This document shows, in pieces, positions 27,551 to 37,090 of a stretch of DNA of 64,000 bases; position 1 is the stretch's first letter; each line of letters begins with the position of its first letter. This DNA is from Limnohabitans sp. G3-2 (GTDB taxonomy: Bacteria > Pseudomonadota > Gammaproteobacteria > Burkholderiales > Burkholderiaceae_C), in contig NZ_NESG01000002.1 in NCBI RefSeq assembly GCF_002778275.1, positions 62,001-126,000 of the forward strand. The letters are read 5' to 3'. The notes under the pieces were generated by a model. That model was given only the letters and a program-made list of their open reading frames with translations. It did not search any database and had not been told where the DNA came from. A program made the translations under genes and the position numbers.

Positions 27551-30493
27551 GTGAAACTTGCTGACTCCCCTCTCTTGCCCGAAGAACCCGAACCCGCGCG
27601 GTATTTGGCCTCGGCGCTGCGGCAGACCCACATCAGCGTGCGGGGTGCGCGCACCCACAACCTGAAAAACATCGATCTCGACATCCCGCGCAACCAGCTG
27701 GTGGTGATCACCGGGCTGTCGGGCTCGGGCAAATCGAGCCTGGCTTTTGACACGCTGTACGCCGAAGGCCAGCGCCGCTATGTGGAAAGCCTGTCGGCCT
27801 ATGCGCGGCAGTTTTTGCAGCTGATGGACAAGCCCGATGTGGACCTGATCGAAGGCCTGTCGCCGGCGATTTCCATCGAACAAAAAGCCACCAGCCACAA
27901 CCCGCGCTCCACCGTGGGCACCGTGACCGAGATCCACGACTACCTGCGCCTCTTGTATGCCCGCGCAGGCACGCCGTATTGCCCCGACCACAACTTGGCG
28001 CTGCAAGCGCAGACCGTGAGCCAGATGGTGGACGCCGTGCTGGCCCTGCCCGAAGACACCAAGCTGATGATCCTCGCGCCCATTGCGCGCGAGAAAAAAG
28101 GCGAGTTCGAGAAAGTGTTTGAGCAGATGCAGGCGCTGGGCTATGTGCGCTTTCGCATCAATGGCCAGACGGTGGAGGTGGAAGACCTGCCCACGCTCAA
28201 GAAAACCGAAAAGCACAACATCGACGTGGTGGTGGACCGCATCAAGATCCGCTCCGAAGAGGATGCCAAGGCAAGAGACGCCCTGCGCCAGCGCTTGGCC
28301 GAGAGCTTTGAAGCCGCGCTGCACCTGGCCGAGCACCGCGCTGTGGCGCTCGAGATGGACACGGGCAAAGAGCACCTGTTCAACGCCAAGTTCTCCTGCC
28401 CGGTGTGCACCTACTCCATCAGCGAGCTGGAGCCGAGGCTGTTCTCCTTCAACTCGCCCATGGGCGCTTGCCCCACCTGTGACGGCATTGGCAGCATGGC
28501 GTTTTTTGACCCGGAGCGGGTCGTCGCTTTTCCCTCGCTCAGTTTGGCCAGTGGAGCCATCAAGGGCTGGGACCGGCGCAATGGCTTTTACTTCAGCATG
28601 CTCGAGAGCCTGGCCAAGCATTACCAGTTCGACATCGAAACGCCCTTCGAGAAACTCGCGCCAAGCCACCAACACGTCTTGCTGTTCGGCTCGGGCGAAG
28701 AAGACATCAAGTTCAGCTACGTGATGGAATCTGGCGCATCGCAGGGCAAGAAGGTCAGCAAGAAACACCCGTTTGAAGGGATCATCCCCAACATGACGCG
28801 GCGCTACCGCGAGACCGATTCGGCCGTGGTGCGCGAGGACCTGGCGCGTTACCGCAACATGCAGGCCTGCACCGATTGCCAAGGCACGCGCTTGCGGCGC
28901 GAAGCCCGCCATGTGCGCATTGGCGAGGGCACACAAGCCCGCGCCATCTACGACATCAGCCACATCACCTTGGGCGAGTCGCAGCAATACTTTCAGGGCC
29001 TGACCATGCACGGGGCCAAGGCCGAGATCGCCGACAAGGTGGTGCGCGAGATCGCCCTGCGCCTGAAGTTCCTGAACGACGTGGGCCTGAATTATTTGAG
29101 TCTGGACCGCAGCGCCGACACCTTGTCGGGCGGCGAGTCGCAACGCATTCGCCTGGCCAGCCAGATTGGCTCGGGCCTCACGGGCGTGATGTATGTGCTG
29201 GACGAGCCCAGCATCGGGCTGCACCAGCGCGACAACGACCGCCTGATCGGCACCTTGCAGCACCTGCGCGACATCGGCAACAGTGTGCTGGTCGTCGAGC
29301 ACGACGAAGACATGATCCGCGTGGCCGACCACGTGATCGACATGGGGCCTGGTGCGGGCGTGCACGGCGGGCGCGTGATGGCGCAAGGCACCTGCGCCGA
29401 CATCCTGGCCGCGCCCGACTCGGTCACCGGCCAATACATGTCGGGCCGCAAAAAGATCGAGATCCCCAAGCGGCACAAAGCGGGCAAGGACTTCATCGAG
29501 ATCATCGGGGCATCAGGCAATAACCTGAAAAACGTGCACGTGAAGTTCCCCGTGGGGCTGCTCACTTGCGTGACCGGGGTGTCGGGTTCGGGCAAATCCA
29601 CCTTGGTCAACGACACGCTGTACACCGCCGCCGCACACCAGATTCACCGGGCACACGATGAGGCCGCCGCCCACGAAGAGATCAAAGGGCTGGAGCACTT
29701 TGACAAGGTCATCAACGTCGACCAGTCGCCCATTGGCCGCACGCCGCGCAGCAACCCCGCGACCTACACCGGCTTGTTCACCCACATCCGCGAGTTGATG
29801 GCCGAGGTGCCCGCTGCGCGCGAGCGTGGCTACGGCCCGGGGCGCTTCAGCTTCAACGTGAGCGCCTCATCGGGAGGGGGCCGCTGCGAAGCCTGCCAGG
29901 GCGACGGCATGGTGAAGGTGGAGATGCACTTTTTGCCCGATGTGTATGTGCCCTGCGACGTGTGCCACGGCATGCGCTACAACCGCGAAACGCTGGAGGT
30001 GCAATACAAGGGCCAAAACATCGCGCAGATTTTGAACATGACGGTGGAAGCCGCGCACCAGTTCTTCAGCGCCGTGCCCAACATCGCGCGCAAGCTGCAA
30101 ACCCTGCTCGATGTGGGCCTGACCTACATTCGCCTGGGGCAAAGCGCCACCACCCTCTCGGGCGGCGAGGCGCAGCGCGTGAAGTTGGCGCTGGAATTGT
30201 CCAAACGCGACACGGGCCGCACGCTCTACATCCTGGACGAACCCACCACCGGTCTGCACTTTGCCGACATCGATCTGCTGCTGAAAGTCTTGCACCAGCT
30301 GCGCGATGCGGGCAACACCATCGTCATCATCGAGCACAACCTGGACGTGATCAAAACCGCCGACTGGCTGATCGACATGGGGCCGGAAGGCGGCGCGGGT
30401 GGCGGCACCGTGCTGGGTGAGGGCACGCCCGAGCAACTGGCCCAAAACAAAGCGAGCTTCACGGGCCACTACTTGGCGCGCTTGCTCATTTGA
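27551..30493 (+). CDS. uvrA: Excinuclease ABC subunit A
   Basis: Damage-sensing ATPase of nucleotide excision repair. The 980 residues contain two ABC modules: Walker [16 protein letters not shown] near residue 57, and [15 protein letters not shown] near residue 678. Two zinc fingers are seen: CPVC with CPTC in the first half, and CEAC with CDVC in the second. Both LSGGE signatures are present ([26 protein letters not shown]). The frame opens with GTG at 27551 and has no ATG for many codons, so the exact start is uncertain. No clear LexA box was seen in the 163-bp gap upstream. Confidence 0.96.
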   Translation: MKLADSPLLPEEPEPARYLASALRQTHISVRGARTHNLKNIDLDIPRNQLVVITGLSGSGKSSLAFDTLYAEGQRRYVESLSAYARQFLQLMDKPDVDLIEGLSPAISIEQKATSHNPRSTVGTVTEIHDYLRLLYARAGTPYCPDHNLALQAQTVSQMVDAVLALPEDTKLMILAPIAREKKGEFEKVFEQMQALGYVRFRINGQTVEVEDLPTLKKTEKHNIDVVVDRIKIRSEEDAKARDALRQRLAESFEAALHLAEHRAVALEMDTGKEHLFNAKFSCPVCTYSISELEPRLFSFNSPMGACPTCDGIGSMAFFDPERVVAFPSLSLASGAIKGWDRRNGFYFSMLESLAKHYQFDIETPFEKLAPSHQHVLLFGSGEEDIKFSYVMESGASQGKKVSKKHPFEGIIPNMTRRYRETDSAVVREDLARYRNMQACTDCQGTRLRREARHVRIGEGTQARAIYDISHITLGESQQYFQGLTMHGAKAEIADKVVREIALRLKFLNDVGLNYLSLDRSADTLSGGESQRIRLASQIGSGLTGVMYVLDEPSIGLHQRDNDRLIGTLQHLRDIGNSVLVVEHDEDMIRVADHVIDMGPGAGVHGGRVMAQGTCADILAAPDSVTGQYMSGRKKIEIPKRHKAGKDFIEIIGASGNNLKNVHVKFPVGLLTCVTGVSGSGKSTLVNDTLYTAAAHQIHRAHDEAAAHEEIKGLEHFDKVINVDQSPIGRTPRSNPATYTGLFTHIRELMAEVPAARERGYGPGRFSFNVSASSGGGRCEACQGDGMVKVEMHFLPDVYVPCDVCHGMRYNRETLEVQYKGQNIAQILNMTVEAAHQFFSAVPNIARKLQTLLDVGLTYIRLGQSATTLSGGEAQRVKLALELSKRDTGRTLYILDEPTTGLHFADIDLLLKVLHQLRDAGNTIVIIEHNLDVIKTADWLIDMGPEGGAGGGTVLGEGTPEQLAQNKASFTGHYLARLLI

Positions 30494-30518
30494 TGCGGCC
30501 CGATGATGTTTGCACTAT

Positions 30519-30565
30519 TTTTTGTGGGAGCGGCGCCCTCGCCCCGCGGGCGGGACGCCCACCCC
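30519..30565. repeat. Degenerate REP-like element
   Basis: TTGTGGGAGCGGCGCCCTCG followed by a GC-rich palindrome (CCCCGCGGGCGGG) resembles the left half of the REP-like family at 2.6, 7.2 and 34.7 kb. The right half is absent. It lies between uvrA and the glutaredoxin gene. Confidence 0.45.
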
Positions 30566-30600
30566 TTTTCATCCAACCACTTTTGAAACTTCAAGCCACT

Positions 30601-30999
30601 ATGAAAACCGTGATCCGTGCTTTTTTCCGTACCCTGCGCATCGTGCTCGGCCCCGTCATGCTGCTCAAAGAACGCCTGACCCAACCGGCTGGCGTGCAAC
30701 GCGCACCCGCCGAGCAAGCCGCTGTCGACCAAGCTTGCCAAAGCCTGGCGCTCTACCAGTTCAGCACCTGCCCGTTTTGCATCAAGGTGCGCCAGGAAAT
30801 GCGCCGCCTGTCACTGCCCATTGCCAAGCGGGATGCGCAGCACGACACGACCCACCGCAACGCCTTGCTGCAAGGCAGTGGGGCCAGCAAAGTGCCTTGC
30901 CTCCAAATCACCGACGCCCATGGCCAGACCCGGTGGCTGCAAGACTCCAGCGAAATCGTGGCCTATTTGCGCGAACGGTTTGCGGCGCCTGCAGCCTGA
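30601..30999 (+). CDS. Glutaredoxin-like protein with N-terminal hydrophobic segment
   Basis: Thiol-disulfide oxidoreductase. The ATG at 30601 gives 132 residues. The N-terminus (MKTVIRAFFRTLRIVLGPVM) is amphipathic to hydrophobic and may anchor the protein. The active site is S-T-C-P-F-C-I-K, the dithiol CPFC of glutaredoxins, near residues 60-63; the cis-Pro follows in SKVPCLQI, and the glutathione-binding-like end is LQDSSEIVAYLRERF. It converges with the thioesterase gene. Upstream of 30601 the sequence is a repeat, so the longer open frame to 30490 was rejected. Confidence 0.88.
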   Translation: MKTVIRAFFRTLRIVLGPVMLLKERLTQPAGVQRAPAEQAAVDQACQSLALYQFSTCPFCIKVRQEMRRLSLPIAKRDAQHDTTHRNALLQGSGASKVPCLQITDAHGQTRWLQDSSEIVAYLRERFAAPAA

Positions 31000-31023
31000 G
31001 GGCCATGGGCCGCGCTGAACCGG

Positions 31024-31434
31024 TCAGGCAGCTTGAACCACCGTCAGCAAGGTCTGACCGTTCGCCACCAGTTTCTCGCCCTCGGCATCCACCGCAAACA
31101 AGTCGCAGCTGGTGAACACCTGCGCTTTGCCTGGTTTGACCACCCGCGCCCGGGCAATGAACTTTTGCCCCACTGCCGGCCGCAAGCAGTTGACTGAAAA
31201 GTTGGCGGCCAACAAATTGGGACCCGCCACGGTGCCGGCTGCGAAGCCGCAGGCGGTGTCGATGAGGGTGCCGATCAAGCCGGCATGCAAAAAGCCCGAA
31301 TACTGACCGACTTCCGGCCGCCAAGGCATTTGGATTTCCACAAAGCCGGGCTCGGCCACCGTCACCTCGATGCCGCACCAGCGGTTGAATTCGGCCATGG
31401 CGTTGATTTTTTTCAACAGGTCGAGTGGACTCAT
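31024..31434 (-). CDS. PaaI-family hotdog-fold thioesterase
   Basis: Hydrolyses acyl-CoA thioesters; the substrate is unknown. The 136 residues show the hotdog layout with V-G-Q-Y-S-G-F-L-H-A-G-L-I-G-T-L-I-D-T-A, where the active site normally has HGG...D/E; here it is H-A-G with a downstream Asp in L-I-D-T-A. The end (KLVANGQTLLTVVQA) matches the YigI/PaaI type. Its ATG begins 1 bp after the stop of a truncated MerR reading frame, suggesting it once followed a complete regulator gene. Confidence 0.88.
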   Translation of the reverse strand: MSPLDLLKKINAMAEFNRWCGIEVTVAEPGFVEIQMPWRPEVGQYSGFLHAGLIGTLIDTACGFAAGTVAGPNLLAANFSVNCLRPAVGQKFIARARVVKPGKAQVFTSCDLFAVDAEGEKLVANGQTLLTVVQAA

Positions 31435-31435
31435 T

Positions 31436-31555
31436 TCAATTTCCTTTGCTTGGTTTGCAACTGGACGATGTGCGCACGATCAAGCCAGCCGCTTCGTACC
31501 GCCGCAAGCGGTGCACCGACACCTGGGTCTTGGCAGAGAGTTCAGAAATGCGCAT
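31436..31555 (-). pseudogene. Truncated MerR-family regulator (HTH only)
   Basis: A 39-codon frame begins at ATG 31555: MRISELSAKTQVSVHRLRRY, then EAAGLIVRTSS. This is the MerR winged-helix N-terminus, whose family form is roughly M-x-I-x-E-L-A-x-x-T-G-V-S-x-x-T-L-R-x-Y-E. It breaks off after the helix and terminates at 31436, 1 bp before the thioesterase start, where a full protein needs some 80-100 more residues. The dimerisation and effector parts are missing. It is probably the remnant of a regulator of the downstream gene, resembling LiuR-type regulators of acyl-CoA genes. Confidence 0.65.
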
Positions 31556-31697
31556 GGCTTCAGTCTAGCAACGCTCGCACAGTGCGAAGCTTGATCGCTT
31601 TGACGCCTGGGCGACAAGCCAGGCAGGCGTCTGCGCCGCAGGTGATACCCGGCTGCGCCCTGCTGGTGTACAAAACATCCTTGTTCAGGAGCACCCG

Positions 31698-32873
31698 ATG
31701 ACCACCCACCCCGCTTTGCCCCGTGCCCACCCTGCAGACGTGGGCCTGTGCCCCGAGCGCACGCAGCGCCTGATGGAAGTGTTGCGCCGCGAAGTGGCCA
31801 GCGGCAGGTTGCCAGGGGCTGTGGCCATGATCGCCCGGCGCGGGCAAATCGCCCTGCTGGAGGCCGTGGGCCAGCAAGACCCCAACACGGGCACGCCCAT
31901 GCAGACCGACAGCATCTTCCGCATCTATTCCATGACCAAGCCGGTCGTGTCGGTGGCGGTGATGATGCTGTTCGAGCGCGGCCAATTGCTGCTCTCCGAC
32001 CCGGTCAGCCGCTGGTTGCCCGAGTACGCGAACCAGCAAGTGGCCACGGCCCAGGGGCTGGAGCCCGTCAAGCAAGTGGCCACGGTGCAAGACCTGCTGC
32101 GCCACACGGCAGGGCTGACCTATGAATTTTTGGGCACATCGCCCGTGCAGCAGCAATACGACCTCGTCAAGATCGCCTCGCGCGAGCGCACCAACGCCGA
32201 GTTCTCGCAAACTCTGGCCGCGCTGCCTTTGCAGTTTCAGCCCGGCAGCATGTGGGCCTACAGCCGCGCCACCGATGTGCTGGGCAGGTTGGTCGAGGTG
32301 GTGAGTGGGCAGACCTTGGGCGCCTTCTTGCAAGCCGAAATCTTTGGCCCGCTGGGCATGGTGGAGACCGGCTTTGCCGTGCCGCCAGAGCACCACCACC
32401 GCATTGCCGAGCCCTTTGCGCATGACCCCGATGGCGGCGTGCCTATGAAGGTGCTCGAGCCCCGACAAGTGCCCGCCATGGAAGGTGGCGGCGGTGGCCT
32501 CATGTCCACCATGCTGGACTACAGTCGCTTTTTGCAGTGCTTGCGCAACCGGGGCGAGCTCAACGGTGTGCGCCTGCTGGGCCCACACACGGTGGACTAC
32601 ATGACCGCCGACCACTTGGGGCGCATCCCGGCCGATGGCACGCTGCTGCCGCCGGGCCACGGCTTTGGCCTCGGGTTTGCGGTGCGCACCCATTTGGGCA
32701 TGGCGCCTGTGCCCGGCTCGGTGGGCCTCTATTACTGGGGCGGCATCGCGGGCACCACCTTCTTTGTGGACCCGGCCCTGGACATGGTTGCCATGCTGAT
32801 GATTCAGGCGCCCAACCAAAGAGACTACTATCGCCCCTTGTTCCGCGACCTGGTGTACGCGGCCCTGCTGTAA
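31698..32873 (+). CDS. Serine hydrolase, beta-lactamase (class C)/EstB family
   Basis: Probably an esterase. The 391 residues contain the serine-active motif S-M-T-K (SxxK) near residue 78 in FRIYSMTKPVVSVAVMMLFE, and a Tyr motif Y-S-R in SMWAYSRATDVLGRLVE, corresponding to YxN of class C enzymes. The third (KTG-like) motif is replaced by the HGFGLGFAVRT region, seen in EstB-type esterases rather than true beta-lactamases. There is no signal peptide, so it is probably cytoplasmic. It is divergent from the MerR remnant and thioesterase with a gap of about 140 bp. Confidence 0.87.
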   Translation: MTTHPALPRAHPADVGLCPERTQRLMEVLRREVASGRLPGAVAMIARRGQIALLEAVGQQDPNTGTPMQTDSIFRIYSMTKPVVSVAVMMLFERGQLLLSDPVSRWLPEYANQQVATAQGLEPVKQVATVQDLLRHTAGLTYEFLGTSPVQQQYDLVKIASRERTNAEFSQTLAALPLQFQPGSMWAYSRATDVLGRLVEVVSGQTLGAFLQAEIFGPLGMVETGFAVPPEHHHRIAEPFAHDPDGGVPMKVLEPRQVPAMEGGGGGLMSTMLDYSRFLQCLRNRGELNGVRLLGPHTVDYMTADHLGRIPADGTLLPPGHGFGLGFAVRTHLGMAPVPGSVGLYYWGGIAGTTFFVDPALDMVAMLMIQAPNQRDYYRPLFRDLVYAALL

Positions 32874-32898
32874 ACCATGGGCCGCTTGGCCAGCAATT

Positions 32899-32972
32899 CA
32901 TGTGAGAGGCCACCCTGCGGCCGACTGCATGAAAATTTCGGCCACCATTCGCGCGCAGGGGCTCGCTCCTAA
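32899..32972. repeat. Degenerate REP-like inverted pair
   Basis: TGTGAGAGGCCACCCTGCGG plus CCGACTG, then after about 20 bp ATTCGCGCGCAGGGGCTCGC. It has the same two-part layout as the elements at 2.6 and 34.7 kb, but diverged. It lies between the hydrolase and the acyl-CoA ligase. Confidence 0.55.
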
Positions 32973-33009
32973 AAATGACCGCATCACCACCCGAAGAGAA
33001 GACAAGCAT

Positions 33010-34632
33010 ATGACCACATCCGGCCTCATGATGAACCGCCCCCTGCTCATTTCGGGCATCCTCGAACACGGCGCTGCGCAGTTCGGCGACCAAGAAATCG
33101 TCTCGCGCGAAACGCACGGGCCGCTGCACCGCACCACCTATGCCGAGACCGCCAAGCGCGCACGGCAGCTGGCCAACGCCCTGGCGCAGATGGGCCTGAA
33201 AGCGGGCAGCGCGGTGGGCTCGATCGCTTGGAACAACCACCGCCACCTGGAGGCGTATTACGCCGTCTCGGGCAGCGGCATGGTCATGCACACCTGCAAC
33301 CCACGCCTGCACCCGCAGCAGTTGATCTATGTGATCAACCACGCCGAAGACGAGGTGGTGCTGTTTGACGCGACCTTCACGCCACTGGTCAAAGGCATTG
33401 CCGCGCATTGCCCCAAGGTCCGCGCTTGGGTCTGCCTGGCCGACGCGGCCAACACGCCTGCCATCGAAGGCGTGGCCCATGTGATGAATTACGAGGGCCT
33501 GATCACGGGCCACAGCGACACCTTCGACTGGCCCGAGCTGGACGACCAAACCGGCGCAGCGCTTTGCTACACCTCGGGCACCACCGGCAACCCCAAGGGC
33601 GTGCTGTACACGCACCGCGCCATCGTGCTGGACGCCACCACCGCCTGCCTGCCCGATGTGCTGGGCTTCTCCACGCAAGAGACGGTTCTGCCCGTGGTGC
33701 CCATGTTCCACATCAACGCCTGGTGCATCCCCTACGCGGCGCTGGTCGCGGGCACCAAGCTGGTCTTGCCCGGCCCCAAGCTCGACGGCGCCAGCCTGTT
33801 CGAATTGATGGACAGTGAGCAGGTCACCATCAGCGCGGGCGTGCCCACCATCTGGATGGGCCTGATCCAACACGTCGAGCAAAACAACTTGCGCTTTGCC
33901 CACATGAAGCGCACCTGCGTGGGCGGCTCGGCCATGCCCATGGCGCTGATCGCCAAATTCATGGACAACTACGGCGTGGAAGTGCGCCACGGCTGGGGCA
34001 TGACCGAAACCACCGCCGTGGCAACCATGAGCAACTTGAGCCGCGCCGACCGCCTCAAGCCCGCCGCCGAGCAGCACGCCATCGTGGCCAAGCAAGGCAA
34101 AACCGTCTCAGGCATCGAGATCAAAGTCGTCGATGAAAACGGCGCCACCTTGCCGCGCGATGGCACATCGCAAGGCGAGCTGATGGTGCGCGGCCAGTGG
34201 ATCGTGGAGCGCTACTTCAAAGCCGAGAAAACCGCGCTGGTGGACGGCTGGTTCCCCACGGGCGACATCGCCACCATCGACGCGAGCGGCACCATGCAAA
34301 TCCGCGACCGCACCAAGGACGTGATCAAGACCGGGGGCGAATGGATCAGCTCGATCGACCTGGAAAACGCCGCAGTGGGGCACCCCGCTGTGGCCATGGC
34401 CGCCGTCATTGGCGTCAAGCACCCCAAGTGGGACGAGCGCCCGCTGCTGTTCATCGTGCGCAAGCCGGGACAGTCGCTGGACAAACAAGAGATCCTCGAC
34501 TTCCTCACCACCCAAGTGGCCAAGTGGTGGGTGCCCGACGATGTGGTCTTCCTCGAATCCCTGCCCGTGGGCGGCACCGGCAAGGTTCAGAAAAACGACC
34601 TGCGCAAGGAATACGGCGGCGTGTTCAGCTGA
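33010..34632 (+). CDS. Acyl-CoA ligase, DmdB-like (medium-chain/3-methylmercaptopropionyl type)
   Basis: AMP-forming ligase that activates a carboxylate with ATP and CoA. I chose the ATG at 33010 (540 residues); the longer frame begins inside a repeat. The N-terminus [15 protein letters not shown] matches medium-chain ligases such as DmdB. The ATP loop is [34 protein letters not shown] and the [11 protein letters not shown] hinge are seen, and the C-terminal catalytic Lys is in [11 protein letters not shown]. It could serve methylthiopropionate or medium-chain acids; dmdA, C and D are not here. Confidence 0.85.
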   Translation: MTTSGLMMNRPLLISGILEHGAAQFGDQEIVSRETHGPLHRTTYAETAKRARQLANALAQMGLKAGSAVGSIAWNNHRHLEAYYAVSGSGMVMHTCNPRLHPQQLIYVINHAEDEVVLFDATFTPLVKGIAAHCPKVRAWVCLADAANTPAIEGVAHVMNYEGLITGHSDTFDWPELDDQTGAALCYTSGTTGNPKGVLYTHRAIVLDATTACLPDVLGFSTQETVLPVVPMFHINAWCIPYAALVAGTKLVLPGPKLDGASLFELMDSEQVTISAGVPTIWMGLIQHVEQNNLRFAHMKRTCVGGSAMPMALIAKFMDNYGVEVRHGWGMTETTAVATMSNLSRADRLKPAAEQHAIVAKQGKTVSGIEIKVVDENGATLPRDGTSQGELMVRGQWIVERYFKAEKTALVDGWFPTGDIATIDASGTMQIRDRTKDVIKTGGEWISSIDLENAAVGHPAVAMAAVIGVKHPKWDERPLLFIVRKPGQSLDKQEILDFLTTQVAKWWVPDDVVFLESLPVGGTGKVQKNDLRKEYGGVFS

Positions 34633-34639
34633 TCGCCTT

Positions 34640-35093
34640 GCCTGTGGGAGGCCATCCCTGTGGGAGGCCACTCCTGTGGAAGGCCACCCCTGTGGGATGC
34701 TGTCTCTGTGGGAGGCCGCCCCTGCGGCCGAATGTCGGTGCACTGTGCGGCTTGCGCATGGCCACATGCCTTCGCGAGCAGGGGCTCGCTCCCACTTGGA
34801 TCACTGCCCTTGAAAGGCCACCATTGTGGGAGGCCACTCCTGTGAAAGACCACCCCTGTGGAAGGCCACCCCTGTGGAAGACCACCCCTGTGGAAGGCCA
34901 CCCCTGTGGAAGGCCACCCCTGTGGAAGGCCACCCCTGTGGAAGGCCACCCCTGTGGAAGGCCACCCCTGTGGAAGGCCACCCCTGAGGGATGCTGTCTC
35001 TGTGGGAGGCCGCCCCTGCGGCCGAATGTCGGTGCACTGTGCGGCTTGCGCCTGGCCACAGCCTTCGCGAGCAGGGGCTCGCGGCCACTTGCA
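34640..35093. repeat. REP-like repeat cluster: duplicated inverted pairs plus tandem 16-bp units
   Basis: A roughly 97-bp segment (GGGATGCTGTCTCTGTGGG to TTCGCGAGCAGGGGCTCGC) occurs twice, near 34694-34790 and 34988-35082. The stretch between them is about ten tandem copies of CCACCCCTGTGGAAGG, some with one or two changes. The parts are the outer end and the inverted end of the REP-like element seen at 2.6 and 7.2 kb. No gene is supported: open frames here exist because the repeat spacing preserves frame. Confidence 0.8.
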
Positions 35094-35098
35094 TCCGA

Positions 35099-35719
35099 TC
35101 AGGCTTTGGCGCTGGGGCGCTCGTTCATGCGGTCGCGCCAGGCTTGCAAGGCATCCATGCCTTCGTCACCCGGCACAAACTTCATCAAGCCCCGTGCAAA
35201 CTCCAACGCGCAAAACGCGGTGATGTCGGCAATCGTGAAGCGCTCGCCCGCGACCCAGGGCTGGCTTTGCAGGCGCTGGTCAAAACCCCGCGCCACATCC
35301 CGCACCTTTTCTGCCTGCGAGCGGCCAAACTCGGGGAACTGGGGCTTCTCCAAAGCCGCCAAGCCCGGATGACTGTGGCGGATCGCGTTGGCGATGCCGC
35401 CCAGCAAATACAGCTCCACCTGTCGGTCGGCCATCTCGATGAAGCCCCGCTCGTCACCGTCCACCCCCATCAAGTTGGGTTCAGGAAAGCGGCCTTCGAG
35501 CAAGGTGCAGATCGCCCGCGTTTCGGTGATGACGCGGCCGTCATCCAGCTCCAGCGCAGGCACTTTGGCCAAGGGGCTTTTGGCCAGGTACTCGGGCTGA
35601 CGGTGCTCCCCCCCGTTAAGGTCCATGTTCACCATCTCGATGCCGGTGATGTTTTTCTCGACCAAGAACATCAGCACCCGGCGAGGGCTGGGGGCACGGT
35701 GGGCGGTGTAGAGCTTCAT
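35099..35719 (-). CDS. Glutathione S-transferase family protein
   Basis: The ATG at 35719 gives 206 residues (MKLYTAHRAPSPRRVLMFLV). It has a thioredoxin-fold N-domain with the glutathione-contact segment SPLAKVPALELDDGRVITET and a helical C-domain containing VAGERFTIADITAFCALEF, the capping-box region. The active-site residue is probably in H-R-A-P-S-P-R-R. Substrate unknown. It lies between the repeat cluster and the acyl-CoA dehydrogenase and is divergent from the latter (164 bp gap). Confidence 0.9.
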   Translation of the reverse strand: MKLYTAHRAPSPRRVLMFLVEKNITGIEMVNMDLNGGEHRQPEYLAKSPLAKVPALELDDGRVITETRAICTLLEGRFPEPNLMGVDGDERGFIEMADRQVELYLLGGIANAIRHSHPGLAALEKPQFPEFGRSQAEKVRDVARGFDQRLQSQPWVAGERFTIADITAFCALEFARGLMKFVPGDEGMDALQAWRDRMNERPSAKA

Positions 35720-35883
35720 GGGGTTTCCTTGGGTCAGCGCAGGCCTGCAGGCTAGCACCAGGACCGCGCCCAGACTGGCACAGACATGACAGCCAGTCAC
35801 AGGGCGGACAGCGCGCAAGTGCTGCAGCCATTCAAATCGGGGCATGCACAGATGCTTATCCACTGACCTTCCACGGCTGGCCT

Positions 35884-37074
35884 ATGAACTTTGACATTCC
35901 ACCAGACATTGCTGCCCTGCGCGACCGCACGCGGCAGTTCATTGCCGAGCAAGTGATCCCCCTCGAGGGCGACCCGCGCCACGGCCTGCACGGCCCGTCC
36001 GAAGACCTGCGCCGCGAGCTGGTGGCCCGCGCACGCGCAGCGGGCTTGCTCACGCCGCATGCCTCCTTGGCGATGGGCGGCCTGGCCCTGAGCCACATGG
36101 CCAAGGCGGTGGTGTTCGAAGAGGCCGGGTACTCCAACCTGGGGCCGACCGCGCTCAACATCCACGCCCCCGACGAAGGCAACATCCACCTCATGGAAGA
36201 AGTGGCCACCCCCGCGCAAAAGGAGCGCTGGCTGCGCCCGCAGGTGGCGGGCCTCACGCGCTCGTGCTTTGCCATGACCGAGCCCGACCCAGGGGCTGGT
36301 GCTGACCCGTCGATGCTCCAAACCACCGCGGTGCAAGAGGGCGACGACTACCTGATCAGCGGCGTCAAATGGTTCATCACCGGGGCCGACGGTGCGGATT
36401 ACGCCATCGTCATGGCCCGCATGGAAGACGGCACGGCCACCATGTTTTTGACCGACATGAACAAAGCGGGCATCACGCTCGAGCGCAGCATGGACGCGAT
36501 GGACAACTGCTTCACCGGTGGCCACGGCGTGCTGCGTTTCGACAACTTGCGTGTGCCCGCCACCGATGTGCTGGGCCAAGTGGGCCAAGGCTTTCGCTAC
36601 GCCCAAATTCGCTTGGCACCCGCACGCCTGACGCACTGCATGCGCTGGCTGGGACAGGCCCGGCGCGCACACGACATCGCACTGGCCTACGCCAGCCGCC
36701 GCCAAGCCTTTGGCAAAGCACTGGCCGAGCACGAGGGTGTGGGTTTCATGCTGGCCGACAACGACATCGACCTGCACACCGCACGGCTGCACATCTGGCA
36801 CACCGCCTGGCTGCTGGACCAAGGCCACAAAGGCGGCTTTGAATCGAGCCGCGCCAAAGTGGCTTGCTCCGAAGCCGAATGGCGCGTGGTGGACCGCTGC
36901 GTGCAAATTCTCGGCGGTCAAGGCGTGACCACCGAAACCCCCGTGATGCGCATCTTCATGGACATGCGCGCCTTCCGCATTTATGACGGCCCGAGCGAAG
37001 TGCACCGCTGGAGCATGGCGCGCAAACTGGTTTACAAGGCGCAGCAGGCTGCTAAAGCTTCTCTGGAGAAATAG
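35884..37074 (+). CDS. Acyl-CoA dehydrogenase, ACAD10/11-like
   Basis: FAD enzyme that introduces an alpha-beta double bond in an acyl-CoA. The 396 residues show the FAD segment CFAMTEPDPGAGADPSML, the YLISGVKWFITGADGADYAI region and the C-terminal Q-I-L-G-G-Q-G-V-T. The end reads Y-D-G-P-S-E-V-H-R-W-S-M-A-R instead of the Y-E-G-T of medium-chain enzymes, so the base Glu there is replaced by Asp, as in ACAD10/11-type proteins. It is the last gene before the CRISPR array, which starts 16 bp after its stop. Confidence 0.9.
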   Translation: MNFDIPPDIAALRDRTRQFIAEQVIPLEGDPRHGLHGPSEDLRRELVARARAAGLLTPHASLAMGGLALSHMAKAVVFEEAGYSNLGPTALNIHAPDEGNIHLMEEVATPAQKERWLRPQVAGLTRSCFAMTEPDPGAGADPSMLQTTAVQEGDDYLISGVKWFITGADGADYAIVMARMEDGTATMFLTDMNKAGITLERSMDAMDNCFTGGHGVLRFDNLRVPATDVLGQVGQGFRYAQIRLAPARLTHCMRWLGQARRAHDIALAYASRRQAFGKALAEHEGVGFMLADNDIDLHTARLHIWHTAWLLDQGHKGGFESSRAKVACSEAEWRVVDRCVQILGGQGVTTETPVMRIFMDMRAFRIYDGPSEVHRWSMARKLVYKAQQAAKASLEK

Positions 37075-37090
37075 CCGCCCACGGGTCATC

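Noticed and set aside
27182-29476. 764-codon open frame antisense to uvrA and running into the MFS gene
   Set aside because: Same antisense shadow effect in a GC-rich gene; no recognisable domain.
31698-32873. Class C beta-lactamase (resistance gene)
   Set aside because: SxxK and a Tyr motif are present, but there is no signal peptide and the KTG motif is replaced, which fits an EstB-type esterase better.
34197-35372. 391-codon open frame running from the acyl-CoA ligase through the repeat cluster
   Set aside because: Out of frame with the ligase and then a translation of tandem repeats (repeated W-K-A-T-P-V-E-G-H-P). No protein function.
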